NCBI RefSeq assembly: GCF_051014685.1
Contig: NW_027478421.1
Coordinates: forward strand, 1,302,001 to 1,366,000
Reading direction: 5' to 3'
Length of the DNA: 64,000 bases
DNA from: Ptiloglossa arizonensis
Taxonomy: Eukaryota > Arthropoda > Insecta > Hymenoptera > Colletidae
Shown in pieces: positions 1-11,725 of the stretch (within the stretch, counting starts at the first letter, position 1; each line of letters starts with the position of its first letter). The notes under the pieces were generated by a model, which was not told the origin of the DNA, made no database searches, and saw only the letters and a program-made list of their open reading frames with translations. The position numbers and the translations under genes are program-made.

Positions 1-1925
1 AAAGGTACGCATACCGTTGTAATCGGGCGAGCTTCTACTTTCAGATGCAACAGAAATTTTGCGGATTGGTCAATCCGTTCGCGTGATGTGGCAGTTTGTA
101 AGTAAGAAACGCTTGAGAAACTACAAATTTTCGCAGTTCTGATGCTCGAAACGAATAACTAGAACGGCCTACGGGAAAAGTACGCATACCTTTGTAATCG
201 GGCGGGTTTCTGCTTTCAGATGCAACAGAAATTTTGCGGATTGGTCAATCTGTTCGCGAGATATGGCAGTTTGGACGTAAGAAACGGTTGAGAAACTCAA
301 AATTTTCGCAGTTCTGATGCTCGAAACGAATAACTGGAACGGGCTAGGGGAAAAGTACACATACCGTTGTAATCGGGCGAGTTCCTACTTTCAGATGCAA
401 CAGAAATTTTGCGGATTGGTCAATCCGTTCGCGAGATATGGCAGTTTGGATGTAAGAAACGCTTGAGAAACTCAACATTTTCGCTGTTCTGTTGCTCGAA
501 ACGAATAACTAGAACGGCCTAGGGGAAAAGTACACATACCGTTGTAATCGGGCAAGATTCTACTTTCAGATACAACAGAAATTTTGCGAATTGGTCAATC
601 CTTTCGCGAGATATGGCAGTTTGGAGGTAAGAAACGCTTGAGAAACTCAAAATTTTCGCTGTTCTGATGCTCGAAACGAATAACTAGAACGGCCTAGGGG
701 AAAAGTACGCATATCGTTGTAGTCGGGCGAGTTTCTGCTTTCAGGTGCAACAGAAATTTTGCGGATTGTTCAATCCTTTCGCGAGATATGGCAGTTTGGA
801 GGTAAGAAACGCTTGAGAAACTAAAAATTTTCGCAGTTCTGATGCTCGAAACGGATAACTAGAACGGCCTAGGGGAAAAGTACTCATACCGTTGTGATCG
901 GGCGAGTTTCTACTTTCAGATGCAACAGAAATTTTGCGGATTGGTCAATCCGTTCGCGAGATATGGCAGTTTGGAGGTAAGAAACGCTTGAGAAACTCAA
1001 AATTTTCGCAGTTCTGATGCTCGAAACGAATAACCAGAACGGCCTAGGGGAAAGGTACGCATACCGTCGTAATCGGGCGAGTTTCTACTTTCAGATGCAA
1101 CAGAAATTTTGCGGATTGGTCAATCCGTTCGCGTGATGTGGCAGTTTGTAAGTAAAAAACGCTTGAGAAACTAAAAATTTTCGCAGTTCTGATGCTCGAA
1201 ACGAATCACTAGAACGGCCTACGGGAAAAGTACGCATACCTTTGTAATCGGGCGGGTATCTGCTTTCAGATGCAACAGAAATTTTGCGGATTGGTCAATC
1301 TGTTCGCGAGATATGGGAGTTTGGAGGTAAGAAACACTTGAGAAACTCAAAATGTTCACAGTTCTGATGCTCGAAACGAATAACTAGAACGGCCTAGGGG
1401 AAAAGTACTCATACCGTTGTGATCGGGCGAGTTTCTACTTTCAGATGCAACAGAAATTTTGCGGATCGGTCAATCAGTTCGCGAGATATGGCAGTTTGGA
1501 AGTAAGAAACGGTTGAGAAACTAAAAATTTTCGCAGTTCTGATGCTCGAAACGAATAACTAGAACGGCCTAGGGGAAAAGTACTCATACCGTTGTGATCG
1601 GGGGAGTTTCTACTTTCAGATGCAACAGAAATTTTGCGGATTGGTCAATCCTTTCGCGAGATATGGCAGTTTGGAGGTAAGAAACGCTTGAGAAACTAAA
1701 AATTTTCGCAGTTCTGATGCTCGAAACGCATAACTAGAACGGCCTATGGGAAAAGTACTCATGCCGTTGTGATCGAGCGAGTTTCTACTTTCAGGTGCAA
1801 CAGAAATTTTGCGGATCGGTCAATCAGTTCGCGAGATATGGCAGTTTGGAGGTAAGAAACGGTTGAGAAACTCAAAATGTTCACAGTTCTGATGCTCGAA
1901 ACGAATAACCAGAACGGCCTAGGGG
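1..1925 (+). repeat. 11-monomer higher-order repeat, copy H0
   Basis: Eleven monomers in the order T1 (1), T2 (176), T4 (351), T4-like with 'ggcaagattc' (526), T5 (701), T3 (876), T1-like with 'gtcgt' (1051), T2-like with 'gggtatctgc' (1226), then three T3-like monomers (1401, 1576, 1751). The next T1 monomer, marked by 'gtagtaatcg', begins at 1926. This copy keeps the T2-like eighth monomer that the following copies have lost, so it represents the longer form of the unit. Confidence 0.9.
1302..1318 (+). other. CENP-B-box-like site, best variant (8 of 9 core positions)
   Basis: The core CENP-B box is NTTCGNNNNANNCGGGN. Here p77-93 reads GTTCGCGAGATATGGGA, matching TTCG, A and GGG; the only core mismatch is T for C at p89, which is what loss of a CpG would give. 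This form (G at p92) occurs in about 45 monomers by eye, for example in those starting at 8401, 12076, 12426, 14876 and 17501, and repeatedly in all later regions. Ordinary monomers have C at p92 and match 7 of 9. The site overlaps the last base of the p62-77 dyad. A chance match of this quality somewhere in a 175-bp unit is only mildly unlikely (about 4% by my estimate), so binding is unproven. Confidence 0.4.
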
Positions 1926-3675
1926 AAAGGTACGCATACCGTAGTAATCGGGCGAGCTTCTACTTTCAGATGCAACAGAAATTTTGCGGATTGGTCAATC
2001 CGTTCGCGTGATGTGGCAGTTTGTAAGTAAGAAACGCTTGAGAAACTACAAATTTTCGCAGTTCTGATGCTCGAAACGAATAACTAGAACGGCCTACGGG
2101 AAAAGTACGCATACCTTTGTAATCGGGCGGGTTTCTGCTTTCAGATGCAACAGAAATTTTGCGGATTGGTCAATCCGTTCGCGAGATATGGCAGTTTGGA
2201 GGTAAGAAACGGTTGAGAAACTCAAAATTTTCGCAGTTCTGATGCTCGAAACGAATAACTGGAACGGGCTAGGGGAAAAGTACACATACCGTTGTAATCG
2301 GGCGAGTTCCTACTTTCAGATGCAACAGAAATTTTGCGGATTGGTCAATCCGTTCGCGAGATATGGCAGTTTGGATGTAAGAAACGCTTGAGAAACTCAA
2401 CATTTTCGCTGTTCTGTTGCTCGAAACGAATAACTAGAACGGCCTAGGGGAAAAGTACACATACCGTTGTAATCGGGCAAGATTCTACTTTCAGATACAA
2501 CAGAAATTTTGCGAATTGGTCAATCCTTTCGCGAGATATGGCAGTTTGGATGTAAGAAACGCTTGAGAAACTCAAAATTTTCGCTGTTCTGATGCTCGAA
2601 ACGAATAACTAGAACGGCCTAGGGGAAAAGTACGCATATCGTTGTAGTCGGGCGAGTTTCTGCTTTCAGGTGCAACAGAAATTTTGCGGATTGTTCAATC
2701 CTTTCGCGAGATATGGCAGTTTGGAGGTAAGAAACGCTTGAGAAACTAAAAATTTTCGCAGTTCTGATGCTCGAAACGGATAACTAGAACGGCCTAGGGG
2801 AAAAGTACTCATACCGTTGTGATCGGGCGAGTTTCTACTTTCAGATGCAACAGAAATTTTGCGGATTGGTCAATCCGTTCGCGAGATATGGCAGTTTGGA
2901 GGTAAGAAACGCTTGAGAAACTCAAAATTTTCGCAGTTCTGATGCTCGAAACGAATAACCAGAACGGCCTAGGGGAAAGGTACGCATACCGTCGTAATCG
3001 GGCGAGTTTCTACTTTCAGATGCAACAGAAATTTTGCGGATTGGTCAATCCGTTCGCGTGATGTGACAGTTTGTACGTAAAAAACGCTTGAGAAACTAAA
3101 AATTTTCGCAGTTCTGATGCTCGAAACGAATAACTAGAACGGCCTAGGGGAAAAGTACTCATACCGTTGTGATCGGGCGAGTTTCTACTTTCAGATGCAA
3201 CAGAAATTTTGCGGATCGGTCAATCAGTTCGCGAGATATGGCAGTTTGGAAGTAAGAAACGGTTGAGAAACTAAAAATTTTCGCAGTTCTGATGCTCGAA
3301 ACGAATAACTAGAACGGCCTACGTGAAAAGTACGCATACCTTTGTAATCGGGCGAGTTTCTACTTTCAGATGCAACAGAAATTTTGCGGATTGGTCAATC
3401 CTTTCGCGAGATATGGCAGTTTGGAGGTAAGAAACGCTTGAGAAACTAAAAATTTTCGCAGTTCTGATGCTCGAAACGCATAACTAGAACGGCCTATGGG
3501 AAAAGTACTCATGCCGTTGTGATCGAGCGAGTTTCTACTTTCAGGTGCAACAGAAATTTTGCGGATCGGTCAATCAGTTCGCGAGATATGGCAGTTTGGA
3601 GGTAAGAAACGGTTGAGAAACTCAAAATGTTCACAGTTCTGATGCTCGAAACGAATAACCAGAACGGCCTAGGGG
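1926..3675 (+). repeat. 10-monomer higher-order repeat, copy H1
   Basis: Same monomer order as the copy before it but without the eighth (T2-like) monomer, giving 1,750 bp. The seventh monomer (2976-3150) begins like the seventh of H0 but ends with 'gaataactag' and 'cctagggg', which belong to the end of the missing eighth. It is a 7/8 fusion left by an exactly one-monomer deletion. Its T1-like monomer carries the private variant 'gatgtgacag', shared with copy H2. Confidence 0.9.
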
Positions 3676-5425
3676 AAAGGTACGCATACCGTAGTAATCG
3701 GGCGAGCTTCTACTTTCAGATGCAACAGAAATTTTGCGGATTGGTCAATCCGTTCGCGTGATGTGGCAGTTTGTAACTAAGAAACGCTTGAGAAACTACA
3801 AATTTTCGCAGTTCTGATGCTCGAAACGAATAACTAGAACGGCCTACGGGAAAAGTACGCATACCTTTGTAATCGGGCGGGTTTCTGCTTTCAGATGCAA
3901 CAGAAATTTTGCGGATTGGTCAATCCGTTCGCGAGATATGGCAGTTTGGAGGTAAGAAACGGTTGAGAAACTCAAAATTTTCGCAGTTCTGATGCTCGAA
4001 ACGAATAACTGGAACGGGCTAGGGGAAAAGTACACATACCGTTGTAATCGGGCGAGTTCCTACTTTCAGATGCAACAGAAATTTTGCGGATTGGTCAATC
4101 CGTTCGCGAGATATGGCAGTTTGGATGTAAGAAACGCTTGAGAAACTCAACATTTTCGCTGTTCTGTTGCTCGAAACGAATAACTAGAACGGCCTAGGGG
4201 AAAAGTACACATACCGTTGTAATCGGGCAAGATTCTACTTTCAGATACAACAGAAATTTTGCGAATTGGTCAATCCTTTCGCGAGATATGGCAGTTTGGA
4301 TGTAAGAAACGCTTGAGAAACTCAAAATTTTCGCTGTTCTGATGCTCGAAACGAATAACTAGAACGGCCTAGGGGAAAAGTACGCATATCGTTGTAGTCG
4401 GGCGAGTTTCTGCTTTCAGGTGCAACAGAAATTTTGCGGATTGTTCAATCCTTTCGCGAGATATGGCAGTTTGGAGGTAAGAAACGCTTGAGAAACTAAA
4501 AATTTTCGCAGTTCTGATGCTCGAAACGGATAACTAGAACGGCCTAGGGGAAAAGTACTCATACCGTTGTGATCGGGCGAGTTTCTACTTTCAGATGCAA
4601 CAGAAATTTTGCGGATTGGTCAATCCGTTCGCGAGATATGGCAGTTTGGAGGTAAGAAACGCTTGAGAAACTCAAAATTTTCGCAGTTCTGATGCTCGAA
4701 ACGAATAACCAGAACGGCCTAGGGGAAAGGTACGCATACCGTCGTAATCGGGCGAGTTTCTACTTTCAGATGCAACAGAAATTTTGCGGATTGGTCAATC
4801 CGTTCGCGTGATGTGACAGTTTGTAAGTAAAAAACGCTTGAGAAACTAAAAATTTTCGCAGTTCTGATGCTCGAAACGAATAACTAGAACGGCCTAGGGG
4901 AAAAGTACTCATACCGTTGTGATCGGGCGAGTTTCTACTTTCAGATGCAACAGAAATTTTGCGGATCGGTCAATCAGTTCGCGAGATATGGCAGTTTGGA
5001 AGTAAGAAACGGTTGAGAAACTAAAAATTTTCGCAGTTCTGATGCTCGAAACGAATAACTAGAACGGCCTACGTGAAAAGTACGCATACCTTTGTAATCG
5101 GGCGAGTTTCTACTTTCAGATGCAACAGAAATTTTGCGGATTGGTCAATCCTTTCGCGAGATATGGCAGTTTGGAGGTAAGAAACGCTTGAGAAACTAAA
5201 AATTTTCGCAGTTCTGATGCTCGAAACGCATAACTAGAACGGCCTATGGGAAAAGTACTCATGCCGTTGTGATCGAGCGAGTTTCTACTTTCAGGTGCAA
5301 CAGAAATTTTGCGGATCGGTCAATCAGTTCGCGAGATATGGCAGTTTGGAGGTAAGAAACGGTTGAGAAACTCAAAATGTTCACAGTTCTGATGCTCGAA
5401 ACGAATAACCAGAACGGCCTAGGGG
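3676..5425 (+). repeat. 10-monomer higher-order repeat, copy H2
   Basis: Nearly identical to the copy before it at an offset of exactly 1,750. The few differences seen include 'gtaactaag' for 'gtaagtaag' in the first monomer (3775) and 'gtaagtaaa' for 'gtacgtaaa' in the seventh. It shares the 7/8 fusion monomer (4726-4900), so H1 and H2 derive from one deleted parent. Confidence 0.9.
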
Positions 5426-7175
5426 AAAGGTACGCATACCGTAGTAATCGGGCGAGCTTCTACTTTCAGATGCAACAGAAATTTTGCGGATTGGTCAATC
5501 CGTTCGCGTGATGTGGCAGTTTGTAACTAAGAAACGCTTGAGAAACTACAAATTTTCGCAGTTCTGATGCTCGAAACGAATAACTAGAACGGCCTACGGG
5601 AAAAGTACGCATACCTTTGTAATCGGGCGGGTTTCTGCTTTCAGATGCAACAGAAATTTTGCGGATTGGTCAATCCGTTCGCGAGATATGGCAGTTTGGA
5701 GGTAAGAAACGGTTGAGAAACTCAAAATTTTCGCAGTTCTGATGCTCGAAACGAATAACTGGAACGGGCTAGGGGAAAAGTACACATACCGTTGTAATCG
5801 GGCGAGTTCCTACTTTCAGATGCAACAGAAATTTTGCGGATTGGTCAATCCGTTCGCGAGATATTGCAGTTTGGATGTAAGAAACGCTTGAGAAACTCAA
5901 CATTTTCGCTGTTCTGTTGCTCGAAACGAATAACTAGAACGGCCTAGGGGAAAAGTACACATACCGTTGTAATCGGGCGAGATTCTACTTTCAGATACAA
6001 CAGAAATTTTGCGGATTGGTCAATCCTTTCGCGAGATATGGCAGTTTGGAGGTAAGAAACGCTTGAGAAACTCAAAATTTTCGCTGTTCTGATGCTCGAA
6101 ACGAATAACTAGAACGGCCTAGGGGAAAAGTACGCATATCGTTGTAGTCGGGCGAGTTTCTGCTTTCAGGTGCAACAGAAATTTTGCGGATTGTTCAATC
6201 CTTTCGCGAGATATGGCAGTTTGGAGGTAAGAAACGCTTGAGAAACTAAAAATTTTCGCAGTTCTGATGCTCGAAACGGATAACTAGAACGGCCTAGGGG
6301 AAAAGTACTCATACCGTTGTGATCGGGCGAGTTTCTACTTTCAGATGCAACAGAAATTTTGCGGATTGGTCAATCCGTTCGCGAGATATGGCAGTTTGGA
6401 GGTAAGAAACGCTTGAGAAACTCAAAATTTTCGCAGTTCTGATGCTCGAAACGAATAACCAGAACGGCCTAGGGGAAAGGTACGCATACCGTCGTAATCG
6501 GGCGAGTTTCTACTTTCAGATGCAACAGAAATTTTGCGGATTGGTCAATCCGTTCGCGTGATGTGGCAGTTTGTAAGTAAAAAACGCTTGAGAAACTAAA
6601 AATTTTCGCAGTTCTGATGCTCGAAACGAATAACTAGAACGGCCTAGGGGAAAAGTACTCATACCGTTGTGATCGGGCGAGTTTCTACTTTCAGATGCAA
6701 CAGAAATTTTGCGGATCGGTCAATCAGTTCGCGAGATATGGCAGTTTGGAAGTAAGAAACGGTTGAGAAACTAAAAATTTTCGCAGTTCTGATGCTCGAA
6801 ACGAATAACTAGAACGGCCTACGTGAAAAGTACGCATACCTTTGTAATCGGGCGAGTTTCTACTTTCAGATGCAACAGAAATTTTGCGGATTGGTCAATC
6901 CTTTCGCGAGATATGGCAGTTTGGAGGTAAGAAACGCTTGAGAAACTAAAAATTTTCGCAGTTCTGATGCTCGAAACGCATAACTAGAACGGCCTATGGG
7001 AAAAGTACTCATGCCGTTGTGATCGAGCGAGTTTCTACTTTCAGGTGCAACAGAAATTTTGCGGATCGGTCAATCAGTTCGCGAGATATGGCAGTTTGGA
7101 GGTAAGAAACGGTTGAGAAACTCAAAATGTTCACAGTTCTGATGCTCGAAACGAATAACTAGAACGGCCTAGGGG
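5426..7175 (+). repeat. 10-monomer higher-order repeat, copy H3, last of the regular run
   Basis: Follows the H2 order and shares its 'gtaactaag' variant, but its third monomer has 'atattgcag', its fourth reads 'gggcgagattc' and 'gcggattgg' where H1 and H2 have 'gggcaagattc' and 'gcgaattgg', and its seventh has 'gatgtggcag'. The tenth monomer ends in 'gaataactag' instead of 'gaataaccag'. The next monomer (7176) is not the expected T1, so the regular 1,750-bp series stops here. Confidence 0.85.
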
Positions 7176-9800
7176 AAAAGTACTCATACCGTTGTGATCG
7201 GGCGAGTTTCTACTTTCAGATGCAACAGAAATTTTGCGGGTTGGTCAATCCGTTCGCGTGATGTGGCAGTTTGTAAGTAAAAAACGCTTGAGAAACTAAA
7301 AATTTTCGCAGTTCTGATGCTCGAAACGAATCACTAGAACGGCCTACGGGAAAAGTACGCATACCTTTGTAATCGGGCGGGTATCTGCTTTCAGATGCAA
7401 CAGAAATTTTGCGGATTGGTCAATCCGTTCGCGAGATATGGGAGTTTGGAGGGAAGAAACACTTGAGAAACTCAAAATTTTCGCATTTCAGGTGCTCGAC
7501 AAGCATAACTAGATAGGACTAGGGGAAAAGTACGCATACCGTTGTAATAGGGCGAACTTCTACTTTCAGATGCAACAGAAATTTTGCGGATTGGTCAATC
7601 CGTTCGCGGGATATGGCAGTTTGGAGGTAAGAAACGGTTGAGAAACTCAAAATGTTCTCAGTTCTGATGCTCGAAACGAATAACCAGAACGGCCTAGGGG
7701 AAAGGTACGCATACCGTAGTAATCGGGCGAGCTTCTACTTTCAGATGCAACAGAAATTTTGCGGATTGTTCAATCCGTTCGCGAGATATGGCAGTTTGGA
7801 GGTAAGAAACGCTTGAGAAACTAAAAATTTTCGCAGTTCTGATGCTCGAAACAGATAACTAGAACGGCCTAGGCGAAAAGTACTCATACCGTTGTGATCG
7901 GGCGGGTTTCTGCTTTCAGATGCAACAGAAATTTTGCGGATTGGTCAATCCGTTCGCGAGATATGGCAGTTTGGAGGTAAGAAACGGTTGAGAAACTCAA
8001 AATTTTCGCAGTTCTGATGCTCGAAACGAATAACTGGAACGGGCTAGGGGAAAAGTACACATACCGTTGTAATCGGGCGAGTTCCTACTTTCAGATGCAA
8101 CAGAAATTTTGCGGATCGGTCAATCCGTTCGCGAAATATGGCAGTTTGGAGGTAAGAAACGGTTGAGAAACTCAAAATGTTCACAGTTCTGATGCTCGAA
8201 ACGAATAACTAGAACGGCCTAGGGGAAAAGTACTCATACCGTTGTGATCGGGCGAGTTTCTACTTTCAGATGCAACAGAAATTTTGCGGATCGGACAATC
8301 AGTTCGCGAGATATGGCAGTTTGGAAGTAAGAAACGGTTGAGAAACTAAAAATTTTCGCAGTTCTGATGCTCGAAACGAATCACTAGAACGGCCTACGGG
8401 AAAAGTACGCATACCTTTGTAATCGGGCGGGTATCTGCTTTCAGATGCAACAGAAATTTTGCGGATTGGTCAATCTGTTCGCGAGATATGGGAGTTTGGA
8501 GGTAAGAAACACTTGAGAAACTCAAAATGTTCACAGTTCTGATGCTCGAAACGAATAACTAGAACGGCCTAGGGGAAAAGTACTCATACCGTTGTGATCG
8601 GGCGAGTTTCTACTTTCAGATGCAACAGAAATTTTGCGGATCGGTCAATCAGTTCGCGAGATATGGCAGTTTGGAAGTAAGAAACGGTTGAGAAACTAAA
8701 AATTTTCGCAGTTCTGATGCTCGAAACGAATAACTAGAACGGCCTACGTGAAAAGTACGCATACCTTTGTAATCGGGCGGGTTTCTGCTTTCAGATGCAA
8801 CAGAAATTTTGCGGATTGGTCAATCCGTTCGCGAGATATGGCAGTTTGGAGGTAAGAAACGCTTGAGAAACTAAAAATTTTCGCAGTTCTGATGCTCGAA
8901 ACGGATAACTAGAACGGCCTAGGGGAAAAGTACTCATACCGTTGTGATCGGGCGAGTTTCTACTTTCAGATGCAACAGAAATTTTGCGGATTGGTCAATC
9001 TGTTCGCGAGATATGGCAGTTTGGAGGTAAGAAACGCTTGAGAAACTAAAAATTTTCGCAGTTCTGATGCTCGAAACGCATAACTAGAACGGCCTATGGG
9101 AAAAGTACTCATGCCGTTGTGATCGGGCGAGTTTCTACTTTCAGATGCAACAGAAATTTTGCGGATCGGTCAATCAGTTCGCGAGATATGGCAGTTTGGA
9201 AGTAAGAAACGGTTGAGAAACTAAAAATTTTCGCAGTTCTGATGCTCGAAACGAATAACTAGAACGGCCTACGTGAAAAGTACGCATACCTTTGTAATCG
9301 GGCGGGTTTCTGCTTTCAGATGCAACAGAAATTTTGCGGATTGGTCAATCCGTTCGCGAGATATGGCAGTTTGGAGGTAAGAAACACTTGAGAAACTCAA
9401 AATTTTCGCAGTTCAGGTGCTCGACAAGCATAACTAGATAGGACTAGGGGAAAAGTACGCATACCGTTGTAATAGGGCGAACTTCTACTTTCAGATGCAA
9501 CAGAAATTTTGCGGATTGGTCAATCTGTTCGCGAGATATGGCAGTTTGGAGGTAAGAAACGCTTGAGAAACTAAAAATTTTCGCAGTTCTGATGCTCGAA
9601 ACGCATAACTAGAACGGCCTATGGGAAAAGTACTCATGCCGTTGTGATCGAGCGAGTTTCTACTTTCAGGTGCAACAGAAATTTTGCGGATCGGTCAATC
9701 AGTTCGCGAGATATGGCAGTTTGGAGGTAAGAAACGGTTGAGAAACTCAAAATGTTCACACTTCTGATGCTCGAAACGAATAACCAGAACGGCCTAGGGG
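7176..9800 (+). repeat. Shuffled 15-monomer block of the 10/11-mer family
   Basis: Fifteen monomers of the same types as the preceding HOR but in a different order. The first (7176-7350) is chimeric: a T3 head ('tactcat', 'gtgatcg') joined to a T1-like second half ('gcgtgatgtgg'). New monomers appear with 'gacaagcataac' and 'gataggactagggg' near their ends and 'aatagggcgaac' in the following head (about 7495-7560 and 9420-9480). About 7,150-8,020 recurs at 17,300-18,170 (offset 10,150), and about 8,230-9,390 recurs at 12,255-13,415 (offset 4,025). Confidence 0.75.
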
Positions 9801-11725
9801 AAAGGTACGCATACCGTAGTAATCGGGCGAGCTTCTACTTTCAGATGCAACAGAAATTTTGCGGATTGGTCAATCCGTTCGCGTGATGTGGCAGTTTGTA
9901 AGTAAGAAACGCTTGAGAAACTACAAATTTTCGCAGTTCTGATGCTCGAAACGAATAACTAGAACGGCCTACGGGAAAAGTACGCATACCTTTGTAATCG
10001 GGCGGGTTTCTGCTTTCAGATGCAACAGAAATTTTGCGGATTGGTCAATCCGTTCGCGAGATATGGCAGTTTGGAGGTAAGAAACGGTTGAGAAACTCAA
10101 AATTTTCGCAGTTCTGATGCTCGAAACGAATAACTGGAACGGGCTAGGGGAAAAGTACACATACCGTTGTAATCGGGCGAGTTCCTACTTTCAGATGCAA
10201 CAGAAATTTTGCGGATTGGTCAATCCGTTCGCGAGATATGGCAGTTTGGATGTAAGAAACGCTTGAGAAACTCAACATTTTCGCTGTTCTGTTGCTCGAA
10301 ACGAATAACTAGAACGGCCTAGGGGAAAAGTACACATACCGTTGTAATCGGGCAAGATTCTACTTTCAGATACAACAGAAATTTTGCGAATTGGTCAATC
10401 CTTTCGCGAGATATGGCAGTTTGGAGGTAAGAAACGCTTGAGAAACTCAAAATTTTCGCTGTTCTGATGCTCGAAACGAATAACTAGAACGGCCTAGGGG
10501 AAAAGTACGCATATCGTTGTAGTCGGGCGAGTTTCTGCTTTCAGGTGCAACAGAAATTTTGCGGATTGTTCAATCCTTTCGCGAGATATGGCAGTTTGGA
10601 GGTAAGAAACGCTTGAGAAACTAAAAATTTTCGCAGTTCTGATGCTCGAAACGGATAACTAGAACGGCCTAGGGGAAAAGTACTCATACCGTTGTGATCG
10701 GGCGAGTTTCTACTTTCAGATGCAACAGAAATTTTGCGGATTGGTCAATCCGTTCGCGAGATATGGCAGTTTGGAGGTAAGAAACGCTTGAGAAACTCAA
10801 AATTTTCGCAGTTCTGATGCTCGAAACGAATAACCAGAACGGCCTAGGGGAAAGGTACGCATACCGTCGTAATCGGGCGAGTTTCTACTTTCAGATGCAA
10901 CAGAAATTTTGCGGATTGGTCAATCCGTTCGCGTGATGTGGCAGTTTGTAAGTAAAAAACGCTTGAGAAACTAAAAATTTTCGCAGTTCTGATGCTCGAA
11001 ACGAATCACTAGAACGGCCTACGTGAAAAGTACGCATACCTCTGTAATCGGGCGGATATCTGCTTTCAGATGCAACAGAAATTTTGCGGATTGGTCAATC
11101 TGTTCGCGAGATATGGGAGTTTGGAGGTAAGAAACACTTGAGAAACTCAAAATGTTCACAGTTCTGATGCTCGAAACGAATAACTAGAACGGCCTAGGGG
11201 AAAAGTACTCATACCGTTGTGATCGGGCGAGTTTCTACTTTCAGATGCAACAGAAATTTTGCGGATCGGTCAATCAGTTCGCGAGATATGGCAGTTTGGA
11301 AGTAAGAAACGGTTGAGAAACTAAAAATTTTCGCAGTTCTGATGCTCGAAACGAATAACTAGAACGGCCTACGTGAAAAGTACGCATACCTTTGTAATCG
11401 GGCGGGTTTCTGCTTTCAGATGCAACAGAAATTTTGCGGATTGGTCAATCCGTTCGCGAAATATGGGAGTTTGGAGGGAAGAAACACTTGAGAAACTCAA
11501 AATTTTCGCAGTTCAGGGGCTCGACAAGCATAACTAGATAGGACTAGGGGAAAAGTACGCATACCGTTGTAATAGGGCGAACTTCTACTTTCAGATGCAA
11601 CAGAAATTTTGCGGATTGGTCAATCCGTACGCGGGATATGGCAGTTTGGAGGTAAGAAACGGTTGAGAAACTCAAAATGTTCACAGTTCTGATGCTCGAA
11701 ACGAATAACCAGAACGGCCTAGGGG
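9801..11725 (+). repeat. 11-monomer higher-order repeat, variant copy H4
   Basis: The first nine monomers follow the H0 order, including the T2-like eighth (11026, with 'gcggatatctgc'). The last two are replaced by a T2 monomer with a 'gggag' CENP-B-like site (11376) and one with 'aatagggcgaac' (11551). It returns to a T1 'gtagtaatcg' monomer at 11726. Confidence 0.8.

Noticed and set aside
169..360. Recurrent 63-codon reading frame on the minus strand (also at 2,094, 3,844, 5,594, 9,969 and many later positions)
   Set aside because: It spans just over one monomer and appears wherever a T2 or similar monomer lacks an in-frame stop. Since 175 is not a multiple of three, the frame shifts in the next monomer. 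No start context or protein family is recognisable. It is a shadow of the repeat.
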